From: Lucifuga dentata
Lineage: Eukaryota > Chordata > Actinopteri > Ophidiiformes > Bythitidae
Length of the DNA: 64,000 nucleotides
NCBI GenBank assembly: GCA_014773175.1
Contig: VXCM01002104.1
Coordinates: 111,184-175,183, forward strand
Direction: 5' to 3'
How positions within the stretch are numbered: position 1 is the stretch's first letter; the number at the start of each line of letters is the position of its first letter. A program made the translations under genes and the position numbers. Below the pieces are notes generated by a model. It was not told where the DNA came from and did no database searches. It saw only the letters and a list, made by a program, of their open reading frames with translations. This document shows, one piece after another, positions 24,924 through 52,609 of this stretch.

Positions 24924-26277
24924 GTAAGGAAGCCAAATTAACTCACTGCTTTGTTAGCACTCTGGCTCATGTCACATTTACTTGTTTTTAGTTTTAAATT
25001 AATGCTATTCTGTTCTTGGTTTACGCAGCTTGTACGTGTTTTACGTGTGTGATTTGACAAGATCATTTTTGGAGGCCTAAAACAAACACACCGTTACACA
25101 GTAGGCTGAGATTATATTGTGATATGTCAAGTCATCTATGTGAATCGGTAGCATTAATGTTAATATTTATATTCCTGCAGAAATTATGCATTAGTTACGG
25201 TTTGTACAGGTCCTGTCAAGTCTTAACCTGCCTAAAATTCATTGTATTTGTATTAAATTTGAAGTTACGAAGTCATAATTTCAACATTAACATTTAAGCT
25301 AGTTTTCTTTGTGTCAGAATTGGTTGATTTCTTCGATAGGAAAAGTAAAGCGGTCAGTTTACTTTTGTGCTTACTCAACCTAATGAACATACCGCTATTA
25401 TTTCCTATATTTCTCTGTTGAGGAAGAAAGCCTGTTATACTGACCCACAGAGAGAAAGCCAGTGAATCTTAGCACTTACCCTGCAGCAAAAGTGTAAATG
25501 TATAGAATTATTTCACATAATCAGCTTCCTATCTAAAGGGAAACTAGTGTTACTAATGGAACCTTTATGAAGTAGAAAGTACAAAGGTGTATAAGGCCAT
25601 ATATATAAGAGTTTGTTAAGTTGGCAATCCTGAGCAAGTAGGGCTGAGACAAATGAATATTTGTGGATAATTTCTTTGATTAATTGTTGAGTATCTAAAA
25701 TGTCAAAGAAAACTTTCAGAGCTTTGCTTATTCTGTCTGACCAACAGTCCTAAACGAAAGGAATTCAACTAGTTATAATTATTTGATGTAATTATTGATT
25801 CCAAAATGATTGTATAATTGATAAACCTAATCTCCGTGATACCTGCAGACAACCTTAGATCTACACATAAAGTCATCATGATATACTCTGGCAATTAAAG
25901 TACTTCTACTGTCGGCAAATACCCAAATCTACTTACTACCTATAGCGTAAATCAACACACCGAGTCTTATCAATAGCTTAACACAAGACTTATTGGGCAT
26001 TATCTGTCTTTGTGTCAGTCTGGATGGCATGCTGATTAAATCCTGATTTTCACTTACTGTGCTTTTTGATTGAGGAAGTTAGTTTTGAACTGTTTGTTAC
26101 TACTTCCCTGCAGACAAACCCTTTAATCAGTGACTCACATGACACAGAAACAAACTGGCTACTCACTGAAACTCAGAAGCCTTGAAATTGCAGAGATGTC
26201 ACAGAATACAGTCTTGTGATGGAAAACATGTTAGCTGGATGCAAATATAGTCTGCTGGTAACATAAAGAGGGGAAGA

Positions 26278-26410
26278 CAAAAAAAAAAAGAGGGGAAGAA
26301 AAAAACTATTTACTTATCGTCATGTGCTAGTGTGTCTTATTGCNCAAAAAAAAAAAGAGGGGAAGAAAAAAACTATTTACTTATCGTCATGTGCTAGTGT
26401 GTCTTATTGC
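26278..26410. repeat. 66-bp direct repeat around a single N (assembly join)
   Basis: Bases 26278-26343 and 26345-26410 are identical, with one N at 26344. It lies in the plekhm1 5' non-coding region. It is read as an uncollapsed contig overlap. Confidence 0.88.
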
Positions 26411-26592
26411 ACAAGCGCATATCACAGTTGTGTCTCCATCTTAAATATGCCAAAAGTTATTTCAACAAGGAACTGTCTTTCATCAGAGACATTTACAAGT
26501 TGCTGAGTGCATCTAGCAGATCTCGAGGGATTGCTCTTTGTTTTTTGTGCTTCAGTGTGCCATGTGGGAGTGAACTTAACCCAGGAGATGTC

Positions 26593-33600
<7,008 letters not shown>

Positions 33601-36600
33601 CCAGCAGGGTGGCGCTGTGTGAGCTGTTACACACCTCTCTAAAGCAGAAAACTGAAACCCAAGTCTAGCTTTTACATGAACTAACCTCAAGTGCAATTAT
33701 GAATGTGACTTGCCCGCCCTAACTGACTGAAGATGAAGATGAAGGTGCAAGAGCGAATGCAGCTTGGGTTTCTTGCACTAATTTAGAGACAGAACAAGCC
33801 TCTTTTTTTTTTGTTTTTTTTTTTTTTTTTTTNTTTTTTTTTTTTTTTTTCCTGACAAGATGCTGACAAAATAGCCAGCTGTTACTGACCAGTCATATTA
33901 ATACCTCTCTGAATTTAAATTCAGCTCTGCCACGATATGAAATGAACAACTAAATTATGGTGAAAGTTGCTGCCAAGAATCATACTTAATATGCTTATTT
34001 TTACAATGTGGATTTTTACATTGTTTATCTTATTATTGTGTCAAGTACAAGTTTCTTAACTATTATGTTTACCAGAAATGCTGGACTGTACTTTCTGCAT
34101 CGGTGTTGGATAAACAAGGAAATTCACACGCTTAAACATGGAACAGCAGCAAGGTTGAGTACATGCAAAATAATAAATACAGCACTTGAAAAGTTCTTTA
34201 TGTACAGATTTTAATTGTGCCTTTTTATTTAAGCTTTACACTATTTTCCTCAGCTATGTCACTAATAAAGTGCCACAAAACATAGCAAAGCCTTGTTAGA
34301 TTCCATCTCTGTTTTTTATAATTGACAGATATTGATATTGTTTGTGTTGAATGCTATATGTCTGACATTTTGTATGAATCATTTACCACGGTGACTTTGT
34401 GGAATGTTTATCAGTCTGAGTACATCAGTTCTTATCTCATAAATGATGCTGATATATCTTAATTTAAGATTTCAGATCTATGTTTAAGTACTATAAGTTC
34501 AGAGGGGATACTTAAATATTTTGTCTTAAATTTAATGTGTGTTGAGATAAAGTAGCTGAAGTACATAAATCATAACTGCAGCAACAAATTTTTTTTTAAA
34601 CTTATTGGTGCAGATTAAAATTTCTGGTAATGATTTAATGATTGTAATTTTAAAAAAAATCACTAATATAATTGCAAATTTGCACTTTGGTATGACTGTT
34701 AATTGATATTTCTTCTAAAATTTAATTATGTCTTGTAGCATGTTAATATTAATGAAGAATCCTAAAACTCACTCACACAAATCTGAAACAAATCTAACGT
34801 TTTTTTTTTTACTCAATTATTTTTAATTACTTGTTTTTACCTTTGCTGCTTTGACTTTAAATATTTGAATCAACATAATTGAAGATTAATTTTCTAGCAA
34901 TATATATCAATGAAACTTTGCTTTTCAAACAGATTATATTCTGAACATATCACTTGTGCTTTCACCACTGCTAAAGTAAGTACAGAATACTACCGTACTT
35001 ATTTTTCATGGTCTTTGTTATTTGTAATCTCATTTATTGTTTATGATGTATACAAATGATCATTGTAAAATAAACGTTGGGAATATTTAATTAATCGACA
35101 GCCTGTTCTAGTACCACTGCTTGCTTTATTAGGATACATTCTCAGTATTAAACAGCACCACAATGTGTGGAAATGCAGAAATTATGAATAAAATAGCAGA
35201 TCCAAAAATTTTGCGTCCCATTACATCAAACAACACATCACTTTGACCCCACCACCCCAATTGTTTGATGGGTCATGAGTCCTCGCCAATCACAGGTCCA
35301 ATAGTCCAACTTTCCCCCAGGATGGCTCCACTGCTGAAGATCCACTGATCTTCTAGACCTCTGGAACTTAAAGTATATTTGATATGAATTAGCAAAACAT
35401 ACTAGTCAATATGTAATCATCACAATGATTTTACAGGTCATTGGTGATTTCACAACTTGCAGGATCCTGACAAGAAACTGCTGCCATCAATCTCCATCAG
35501 GTTCACATCAACTTTATTCTCTCTCCGTCAGAAAAGAGGAAACATGAACAAATTTACATAGCTCAATTGTCAGGTTTACTTCTGTTTTTATCCAACATTA
35601 TATACATTTGTGCTTTGTATCATTGTAAATTGAATGTCTGACTTTTTTTATTTTATTTTTTTAAATATTATATGCAGTATAATCATTTTAAGGTCTCAGT
35701 TTAACTTATGTTTGGCATTTGTATTTTTTTTTTTTTTTTNAAAAAAAAAAAAAAAAAAAAAAGTGAAAACACTACTCCCTTAATATTTTCTATTTTGGAC
35801 CATGCATTAATTTAAGGTTTAAAGGACCATACCACCATGTTGCATGTTTGAGCCTAATATATTCAATTTTCATACATGTAAGGGTACTGACAATCTTTTC
35901 CCAAAGCATACTACAGGAAAGGTAAGTTAATTTTTTTCCCTAATTTCCAGACCGCCATTGGTTTCAGTTAATTCTGTACACTATTAAAATGAACTTGTTG
36001 ATACTTAAAACATTCTTGGGATAGGTAATCTATTATTGTGAACAACACGTATATTCAGGTTTCTTTGAAGTTTCGTAATTTTAGCATTTAAGCGCAATAA
36101 AAAGCGCAGAGTGACTGTCTGTCTCCACCGGGGAATATAGTCCCAAAGGGAGACTTGCGTTTATGGAAAAATTTAAACAACCATGACTTCATAAGGCTGT
36201 GTAACTATTAGCAGGCAAAACATCGATTTTTAAGGTGGGTGTATCACTTGAATATTTGATTTTGAAAGATTAAGAGATTTTGCAAAATATCAGGAAAGCT
36301 GAAATATGGTTTTATCCTTTGGGAAATGGTTGTCAGTAACATAACATTTATGGAAATTCAATATATTAGGCTCAAACATGTAAATGGATGTATGGTCCTT
36401 TAAGTTTGTATGATTATTCCAAAAATGCAGCTTGGGTTGTTGGTTTCAGCTTTAAGAGCAAACCACCTGAGGCTTATAGTCTTAATGAAAACTGATTGGC
36501 TCATGAGGACCAGATGTGCCGCCCTGCATGATTACAAATAAAGCATTCCTCTGTTTAACTGCTGGGTTACAGAAACAGACGGGTTTTGAATATGTAGCCT

Positions 36601-37019
36601 TTAAAATGCCTTTTATTTTCTCATGATGAGACAATGTTCAGCTGTAAAGCAAACAACCACTAAACAAATATTCAGTAACCTTTAACTTTATCCTATATAC
36701 GGTTTAAGATTTAATGCTGAATACACTTTGCAATAATGTAAAGGCGTAAGCCATCATGAAAAGCCTAATTGAATTCAAGCTCCCTCCTCCTCCTCCTCTC
36801 ATTGTGCCGGGCGTGTGTAAGTGAACTTACATAATAACAGGGATAATACTAATGTAATGGGAGGAGTAAAGGCACCAGCCTCCAGGGACTTGAAGCTTGA
36901 AAAACACGTTTGACAAAAGGTCGGGCCAGTTTTTCTTCCTGCAGCCGGAGCAAACAGGTCCGCGGCATCCCTGGCATTTTATTTATCTGCGGGTCGGTCC
37001 AGGTCGGTCCAGGTTCGGG
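33601..37019. other. plekhm1 3' UTR and intergenic region
   Basis: No coding gene seen. AATAAA signals occur near 34264 and 35069, candidates for the plekhm1 poly(A) site. Single-N joins in homopolymers lie at 33833 and 35740; the latter joins poly-T to poly-A. A palindromic MITE occupies 35819-36403. CpG-richer sequence from about 36780 is probably the klhdc1-like promoter. Confidence 0.6.
35819..36403. mobile_element. Palindromic MITE, copy A
   Basis: A 585-bp element that begins TTAAAGGACCATAC and ends GTATGGTCCTTTAA, with long diverged inverted arms of about 100 bp or more. Shared arm words include CATGTTTGAGCCTAATATATT and TTTCCCAAAGCATA. TTAA at both ends could be a TTAA target duplication, as in piggyBac-like elements, or simply part of the terminal repeat. 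No coding capacity. Copies B and C lie at 43158-43831 and 37888-38002. Confidence 0.8.
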
Positions 37020-44843
<7,824 letters not shown>

Positions 44844-46186
44844 AGTTATTTTAAAGTGATGAGATTCTGAGCCAATCAGATCGATAATCATTACCCAATA
44901 TATTGATTTGTGTCAATGTTTTTTTGTGTTTCTGACCTTGTTTTGAAAAAAAACTTGGTGCTAAAGCTCTTATTTTAACCTATGTAAATAAAGTTTTGTC
45001 TTGTTTTAAACAACTAATTTGATTAGGAAATTTTACTTGATGTGATGTGATCTTTGTTTATTTGAATAAAAGTTTTGCTGTATAGAGCATGTTATTATTC
45101 ATTAGGAAAAGTACTTAATACAAACTGAACAGAGTAAGAGTTCATTCATGTGGTAAAAAGCAAAATTAACTTGGGTAAAAGCAAGAATGACCAAACCAGC
45201 CCCTGCTTGTCCTTAGATTAAGAACTTTAACACACAAAGTACAACATCCCACTTTTATTAAATTAGCTTAAACATGTTTCTTTTTCAATATGTTAAACGT
45301 GAACGTGCTTTAAGAGGCTTAGAACAAGTTAGAATAATCAGTTGGTAATAGCAATAATGAAACTGTTACATAATGCAAGCACAGAAAAATTACACTTTAT
45401 TGGGATACTTGAATGAATCTATTAGTGCTAAAGGTAAAGGCAGGGATGACCTCTAGCCAAAGAACATGCAAATCTAACCAGTACGTCATATAGTAGATAT
45501 TTAAAAAACAGAATAGTTTTAATTTGAAATGATTTTCAGTGCTGAAAATGGACAAATACTCTTTTACCTGAGAAAGATTCGAATCATATTAGTGTAATCA
45601 CTGATGTTTACTGTCAGTGCTGCAGAGAAAAAATGGCCCTTTAGGTGTAAATTTTTTTTTTTACTGCTTTGGCTTATTCCCTCTACCTTTTCCTCATTTA
45701 CTCTCCTGGCTTTTTCCACATGTACATTTAATAAAGAAATAACATTGTACACCAAAACCCAGTAAATGAACCAACTAAAGCATATACATTTTTATAACTT
45801 CCTCCCAAATAATCATAACATTCAAGAAGAGGTAAGACAATCAAAGAGAAGCTGTATCCAAATTCCTATTCTAAACAATGACCTTTTGACCTCAATTTTT
45901 ATTATCATTGGTCTCCCTTAAATTATCATTTCAGTTTGGTGGACTCTCTTGTGGTAGTCTGGGACCCATAAGGAGCATCTCTTTTTTATTGTGTGAATAA
46001 AAGTTATTAGCAGTTTACAAAGCAATTGATTCATGATTTGTGAATTTGAGAAGAGTGGGTAGGAGCAGATCCACAGGGCAGGTCCTGCTGGAAGGACCTC
46101 TGAGCCCCTGAACTTTTTTTTGCATGCTGAAAAGTGAAAACCTTCAACCAAACTGAAATGTCTTTTGGACGTGTGTCCGCTTTCTT
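44844..46186. other. klhdc1-like and lasp1 tail-to-tail intergenic region
   Basis: AT-rich 3' UTR sequence of two converging genes. AATAAA occurs at 44988 and 45065 on the + strand. I see no other gene or named repeat. Confidence 0.6.
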
Positions 46187-47587
46187 TCAGACAGGACGGA
46201 CGTAGTTAGCAGGCAGCATGCCTCTCTGCCCCGTGCGCTGGTTACATCCAAACATCCACCCCTCATCTATGGGCTCTACGTCTGAGAGCAGATCCCCCTC
46301 CTGCAGGGAAACTTCATCTGCTTCTGCTGCTGTGTAGCTGTACATGGCTCGGTACCGCGTCTGGGGAAAGGACACGCACGCACACACACACACAGCGTAT
46401 ATGAACTCTCACGTGCAGATGTTTCGGTGGTTTTAGTGTAGGTTTTCCTTTGCCTTGCCTTCCTTTGCCTTGTTGAAAATTGTTCTCACTTGTCCTTTTT
46501 TTTTTTAATCTTTCTTCCCTTTTCATCATAAAAGCTTACACACATGCACACACACACTGTTGCAACAGGAAACAGGTGCACAAGTGTACTCACACTAAGG
46601 GTAAACACTATAACTGGCACAATAAAATACAAAACTAAAATCTAAATGATTTGCCATACACCCACAAAAGAGTTTTCACTTTGGCTGATAAGGCATTTTC
46701 TCAGGACTGTGTGGGTGTGTACAAGGTATCTTCGAGCTCTCCTGATTGGTTTGTTGCACCTTTAAGGGTCAAACAAATTATAAGTTTCTTTTGAGTATAC
46801 TCAGTTTGGTCATTTTAACTAACTCCGAACATAGCTCCACCCAACTTCTACCTGAGCAAAATTCTAATCAGCAGAATAACTGAAATCACCTGTGTGGGAG
46901 TGCAGGGCCTGTAATGTGCTTTGGTTTATGTATTAGCATGTATTAGCCTTACCACTCCACTAGGTGGTGCTACAGCAGCAGAGCCCACTGGCCCAGCCGG
47001 TTGACTGACAGGGTTGGATGGCCGCTGTTCATAGTCTATACACACACACACACACACACACACGGATTGAGCAAATAAGACAAGGAGGTNGCTGTTCATA
47101 GTCTATACACACACACACACACACACACACGGATTGAGCAAATAAGACAAGGAGGTGCAAAGGATTGATGTAAGATGGATGTTTTTTCAAGAGGAGCTTG
47201 TCGTGTGTGTGTGTGTGTGAGTACAAAGATGTGACTACCTTGTCTATTTTCAGGGGGAGGTGCATCACTTCGAATCTTGCTCTTCTCAAATTCTTCATGG
47301 TATTTAATCTACAGAAACATACATTTGTGTACACATGTTAAGTCCACAGGAGGGCAGTAGAAAGAAAATCTTCAAGTATCTCTAGAGGTCCTTGTGGAAC
47401 ATAATGCTGCTAGTTTACAGAACTCAAGACATGGAGAATAATACAAGATCTGTAGAATTACTGGAATGCAGTCCCAGTCTTTGNGGGGGAGACCAGTTCC
47501 CTCTTGTGTCCTCAACAGACCCCAGGATGAGTAAATGGAGGGAGGCCTTGATGGGAAAGAGACTGGAAGAGAGAAAGAAAAAGGAGG

Positions 47588-47622
<35 letters not shown>

Positions 47623-50600
47623 AACCAGTGGAAAATGAAGTTGCTAGATTTTGGCCTTTGACATGCAGCTTATCTCATCATTCCTTTCTGCTACCACTGC
47701 TCTCACGAGAGAAGAGAGAAAGAGAGACAGAGAGAGAAAGAGAGAGAGAGTGTCTGTGTAGCAGAGAGCGGATGCTGACTTTGTGTCCACAGCTGAGAGA
47801 CTTTGACCATATAGGGCTGCTCTGTGGACGGGGAGAAATGTCTGAAATGTTCCTGTCTCTGCAGACCCGCACTTACATCTTTCACTGGCTTCAGCTTCTT
47901 TGAAAGCTCATTTCTCAGATTCTCAGATTAATCTGCAGATACAACTTTAATTCTATGAAATTGTGACTCTACATTGATGCGGCTTCTGCTGGGACAATTA
48001 GGAGGCAGTGAAGGAATCATATTAAGATGTATTTTTCTATAGATTACTTTCTGGGGTGCGCCAGACTTACATTACTGATCTGGTCTTGTATCTTCTTCAG
48101 TCTCTGCATCTCTGGTGTGTCCACCACCACGCTGAAACCTCTGCCCTTGTTCTTCTCAAACTCCTCCTTGTAAAGGGCCTGCAAATATTCAGTGAACAAA
48201 AATTCTCAATTATATCTTGACACTGTTAGCCATTATTTGAAATGACACATATGAAGAAAAACAATTTCATTCAGTTTGTTTTGACTCCATAGACAATGAA
48301 AATGATACGTTCATGATGTATCAGAAAAAAAAAAATCAGTGGAAAGACTTCTGTTTTCTACAATATTCAGTTCATCACACTAAGTAAGAGTTTTTGAAGC
48401 CTACAAAAAGTCTTTACGTCCTACTTGCAATAATCTCTGGCATGGCCTTCAACATAAATCCAACATAACCTGAACTCAGCATCAAATTAAAAGCACTCAT
48501 TTGGGAACAATTAAATAAATTGACATGCAAAGGCACAGACTTTATAAAAGCATGCAGATACATACATATAGACATATAACATTAGATGGAAAGACATCAT
48601 AGGATGAAGTTGCATTTGATTTTCTAATATGTCTCTCAAATGATGTAGAATGCTGATTAATGGACTATGACTTGAACAGGATCTGAGTTTAGGATGGAAG
48701 GCTGGAGTACTTTCAGGACTGGGCGGTTTTAGAGATGAACCTGACATATGTTACTGATCTGGTCTTGCATCTTCTTGACTCTCTGCATCTCTGGCGTGTC
48801 GGCCACCACGCTGAAACCTTTTCCCTTGTTCTTTTCAAACTCCTCCTTATAGAGCGCCTGGAAAGTTTCAGTTTTGTCAGGATTCATTTATAATCACACA
48901 AAGATTAGAAAAAGGTTAACAAGTGGTTTCATCTGGATCCCTGGGGTTCAGTTCTCAGTTCAGAGTTGGTTGTCTGCTTCAATTAAACTGAAAACATGAA
49001 AATCACCACAAATTGATTTCAAGGTTAGATATTATTACCTTGCCCACACAGTTTTATTAAATCTGAGACTCCTGTATGTAAACACTGAACACTATATGGC
49101 ACTTTTTTCACCTGGGAAACATTTCTAGCATTATTTAAAATGTTATTTTATAGAAAATCTGATATCCCGTTCCCCCAGCACACACACACACATGCACACA
49201 CAAATGAGTCATATACTTGCTATGAGGAATATGCCGTCTCAGTGAGGGAGCTCAACTGCTTCGACTTTTATGGTTATAAACAATGAACAGGGTTGGTTAG
49301 ATAGGATGAAGGGAAAGGACGGGGAGAGAGAGAGAGAGAGAGAGAGAGAAGGAAACAGCTTTTGGTATAAATCTGATCATGATGTTATGTTACATGACTT
49401 GATTTACACGACTCTTACATCATCACAGAACTGACACTGGTCTGTGCAAAAGCAGCAACACTTTCTGACATTTAGTGTCACTTTTCCAACAAAAACAGCT
49501 CAGCAGACTATTGAAATGAATATGAATGTTAAAAGGAAAACGTGGTGTGGTGTTTTTGGTTTCACACATATCCAGCTCAACAGGCCAGTGTTGGAAGAAA
49601 TACTAAATGCTTTAAGTAGTGCAGTACAGTGGAAAAAAAAAATACTCTATTGTATGTAAAACTCCTGCATTCAAAATACTACTTCAGCAAAAGTAAACAT
49701 GTAATAGTGGTAAAATTTACTGTAATATCTCAAGTAAAAAGTACTTTTTGTGATGAAAAGTAGAAAATGGATCCCCAAGATGAATTTATCAACATATTAC
49801 AATCATGGAAAGTTGACAGCTGTTTGAAATTTAACTGTGTGCTCATAAGATGTTACAATGAAAATGTCCAGAAGAACAAAAGTTCTGCCTCTAAATATCA
49901 TATGTAAAGAAAATCCTCAATTAAATTCAAAAAGGTGAAGGAATCAGTTAACTTGTACGTGACGTGCAGGACTTATCCTTTGATTATTTTAAAGTTGTGC
50001 CAGGTTCAACGGTGTGATTAGATCAGAGCTTAGGATCAGTGAAGACAGCCGGAGAGGCTAAACTGAGTCAATGATGAGAGAAAGACAGAGAGAGAGAGAG
50101 AGATTATTCATCATCAGTCTCAAGTCTTTGCACCCAGTTTGAGCTCTAATGGCCTCTTGTTTTAGTTTTTCTGGTTTAACTGATTGAAGGAATCTAATCA
50201 GGGCGGAGAGGTGTGTCCTCATGTCCCGCTGTGAGACAGACAGAGAGAAAGATACAGACAATCCTGATGACGCAACCAGATCAGAAAGACAGGCAGCAGA
50301 GAGCAGGAATAATAGCACATAGAGGCGAGTGACAAGATTGGTCAGAATGTGTGTGTGTGTGTGTGTGCGTGTGTGTGTGTGTTCTAACCTGGCTATTGAG
50401 CATGGTCTGCTGTTTGAGACGGATATTCTCAGGGGTTTCGGTCACTACAGTGAAGGAGGTTTTGGGGTAATGCCTGAAAATATAAAATAAATAAATAAAA
50501 CACTTTAAATATTCATCTTCATTTAAACATTCTCTATTGTAAGTTATCCGAGATTGTTAGAGTTCATTGAAAAGCAGATGATGCAATCACACAACAGCAA

Positions 50601-52212
50601 ATAAACAGTCAAAGTCAAAGCAGATATGGACCTGTGTGGAGTGAAAATCTCACTATCACGTCAAATAATGTTTTTATCTAATGGACAGACACACTTTTGT
50701 TTCTTTCTGAAGCTGGATTTATGTGGAATGATAACAACTTGGTTTGGCAACTTTGACATTGGCTGCAGTTAATAACTACTTTCAGGATTTATTGACTCTG
50801 ATTCCTAAAGTCACTTTTGCAATTTTACTTCTTATTGGCTTTCTCTATCATTTGTCATCTAAAATGGTGCACTAACAAAAAGAAAAAAAAAAATCCTTTA
50901 CTAAAACAGGATTACAGTTTCTGGTTTGTGAAGATTTTGACTGGAAACCAAATGTAAGGCCTTACAGTGTTTTGCTCTTTCCAAGTTACTTGATTTTTCT
51001 GGACTTAATCTTTTGGTTTTTTTAAGGTTTTTTTTTCCTAAGTTTGTTTTGTAAACTTTTTCCTGATTCGTGACTTGAGACTTTTATTTTCTAGAAGTTT
51101 CAAGAATCAAGCAGAAAATCAAGAACTTTCTGGACTCAATACTCATTTTTTCCAAGTTATTTTTTAAAATTTCTTTTCAGTCTTTTTTTTTTTTTAGGAC
51201 TTTCTTAACATTCTTTTTTTTTAATTTCTTATCTTGCACATTTTCTTAGATTTTTTTTTCTCAAGAATCAAGAATTTAAAAAAAAACCAAACAAAACTGA
51301 CAGGTTTGTGTTTGAGATTTTGAATCTGATTCCCTTTCCTTCATGGCTTTTTGTTCTGCAATCAAATGTGATTGTATCAGGATGATCAGTGTGATGTAAA
51401 CACTCACATATTGCAGTAAGGTTTCTTGTCAAAGCCTTTGTAGGTCGTCATACTCAGGGCCATCTTGCAGACCTCACAGCTGAAACAACCTTTGTGCCAA
51501 TACTGGAGACAGACAGACAGACAAGACAAAATGAAGCTCAGTCTATGCAAATGAGTCATTCAGGAACCAGCTGCTCCATTTTTTTTCTAAGAGTACATTC
51601 TGAATTATTTCTATCACAAAACTGTGACACAAAGTAGAAACACAACAGAGTGACTTCCTTGTTGTTTATTGTTTTTCCCACAATGACAAATGTACAGAAG
51701 GGAGTCAATTAAATTCCAAAATTAAAAAAAAAAAAAAAAAAAAAATCCAATTCCAAATTCCACTTGTAATTTTATTTGAAGCATCTATGGTTTCAGTGTC
51801 ACCTGAAAACTTGTGTTTAAACCATCTACTTGTTTATGTATCAACCTGCATTCAGTTTAAGTGTGACCTTTTGGAGCATGTGACCTTAAAACACCTGAAG
51901 AAGTCCAAAGTGACTTGTCTGTAATTCAAAGATTCAGTGATCCATCTTGCTTTTTTTTTTCCTCCAATCTGACTCAATTAATCAGGTTAAGGTGGTCAGA
52001 GTAAACAGGATTCGTTTTTTTTTTTTTTTTTTANTTTTTTTTTTTTTTTTTTTAATTTCCATCACTGATTAGAATCACACTAGAATGTAAATACAATAAT
52101 ACCACTTAATAATACCACTTAATAAGGGACACACGCTGTGTATATGTGCTCTCTCTGATCTTTAAACATTATGTGGTTTTCATACAGGATGTGGTTTTGC
52201 TTCTCATCGCTC

Positions 52213-52262
<50 letters not shown>

Positions 52263-52609
52263 GTGTGTGTGTGTGTGTGTGTGTATTTGCATGCGCGCAA
52301 ATCAAAGCATTTCAGAGCATAACAGTATCACTAATATTCCACAAAGTGTACAACAATACACAAGAATGACCATGGTTAAAGTACAACATGCTGCAAAAGT
52401 AATACTTAGTCTTATATTGTTCACATGAACGTAAGACAATGTCAAAACGAATATTAAATTTGTGATTTTTTTTTTTTTTTTTTTNTTTTTTTTTTTTTTT
52501 TTTTTAATTCGTGAAAGTACACAGACTTTAATCACCTTACCTTATCAAGGCAATTGATTTTTTCTGTGGGATAAACTGCTTTACTGCATCTTCCACACGG
52601 TGGATTCAT
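46187..52609 (-). CDS. lasp1: LIM and SH3 domain protein 1 (LASP1)
   Basis: Actin-binding adaptor of focal adhesions and the cortical cytoskeleton. Exons on the - strand: 52609-52541, 51502-51408, 50473-50389, 48857-48750 (4a), 48178-48071 (4b), 47308-47239, 47035-46953 and 46360-46187. With one copy of exon 4 the product is 227 residues; with both it is 263 (human 261). The N-terminal LIM domain shows zinc ligands Cys5, Cys8, His26, Cys29, Cys32, Cys35, Cys53 and a further ligand near His56. Nebulin-type actin-binding repeats follow ([10 protein letters not shown], then Tyr-His-Glu-Glu-Phe-Glu-Lys-Ser-Lys). Then come a short Pro-rich linker and an SH3 domain, containing Ala-Met-Tyr-Ser-Tyr-Thr-Ala and ending Leu-Pro-Ala-Asn-Tyr-Val-Arg-Pro-Val. 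The linker is shorter than in human. Exon 4a has a defective-looking donor. The introns hold CA, GA and TG microsatellites and nothing else recognised. Confidence 0.92.
47024..47156. repeat. 66-bp direct repeat around a single N at a lasp1 exon edge
   Basis: Bases 47024-47089 and 47091-47156 are identical, with N at 47090. The copy contains the first 12 coding bases and the acceptor of the lasp1 linker exon, plus a CA run. Only the lower-coordinate copy joins the full exon. Confidence 0.88.
47580..47622. repeat. GAAA microsatellite in a lasp1 intron
   Basis: About nine GAAA units following GA-rich sequence. A single N lies just before it at 47484. A GA-rich run continues at 47710-47750. Confidence 0.85.
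49320..49349. repeat. GA microsatellite in a lasp1 intron
   Basis: About 13 GA units in the intron between the exon at 50389 and exon 4a. Confidence 0.85.
50347..50382. repeat. TG microsatellite next to a lasp1 donor
   Basis: A near-perfect TG run just downstream (on the - strand) of the donor at 50388. Confidence 0.85.
52204..52284. repeat. Compound TC/TG microsatellite in lasp1 intron 1
   Basis: A TC run is followed directly by a TG run. Single-N joins in poly-T lie nearby at 52034 and 52485. Confidence 0.9.

Larger units (their letters stand above)
22213..26592. other. Divergent intergenic region between interferon and plekhm1
   Basis: No coding gene seen. It holds a TTTA microsatellite (22812-22835), an IRF/ISRE-like site with a candidate first exon (23049-23196), and a likely plekhm1 5' UTR exon ending at 24923. 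It also holds a 66-bp repeat around one N (26278-26410). The plekhm1 coding exon begins at the acceptor after 26555. Confidence 0.6.

Noticed and set aside
22284..26555. A second interferon gene upstream of the first
   Set aside because: I looked on both strands for the Cys-Arg-Trp, Glu-Asn-Thr-Val-Glu-Asn-Phe and Ala-Trp-Glu motifs and found none.
47535..47903. Open frame of 122 codons rich in Lys, Glu and Arg
   Set aside because: It is a translation of GAAA and GA repeats inside a lasp1 intron on the wrong strand.
50058..50318. - strand open frame of 86 codons in a lasp1 intron, with an AG before Arg-Asp-Met-Arg
   Set aside because: It matches no lasp1 segment or other family, does not fit the phase of neighbouring exons, and ends in a low-complexity Ser/Leu run made by a GA repeat.
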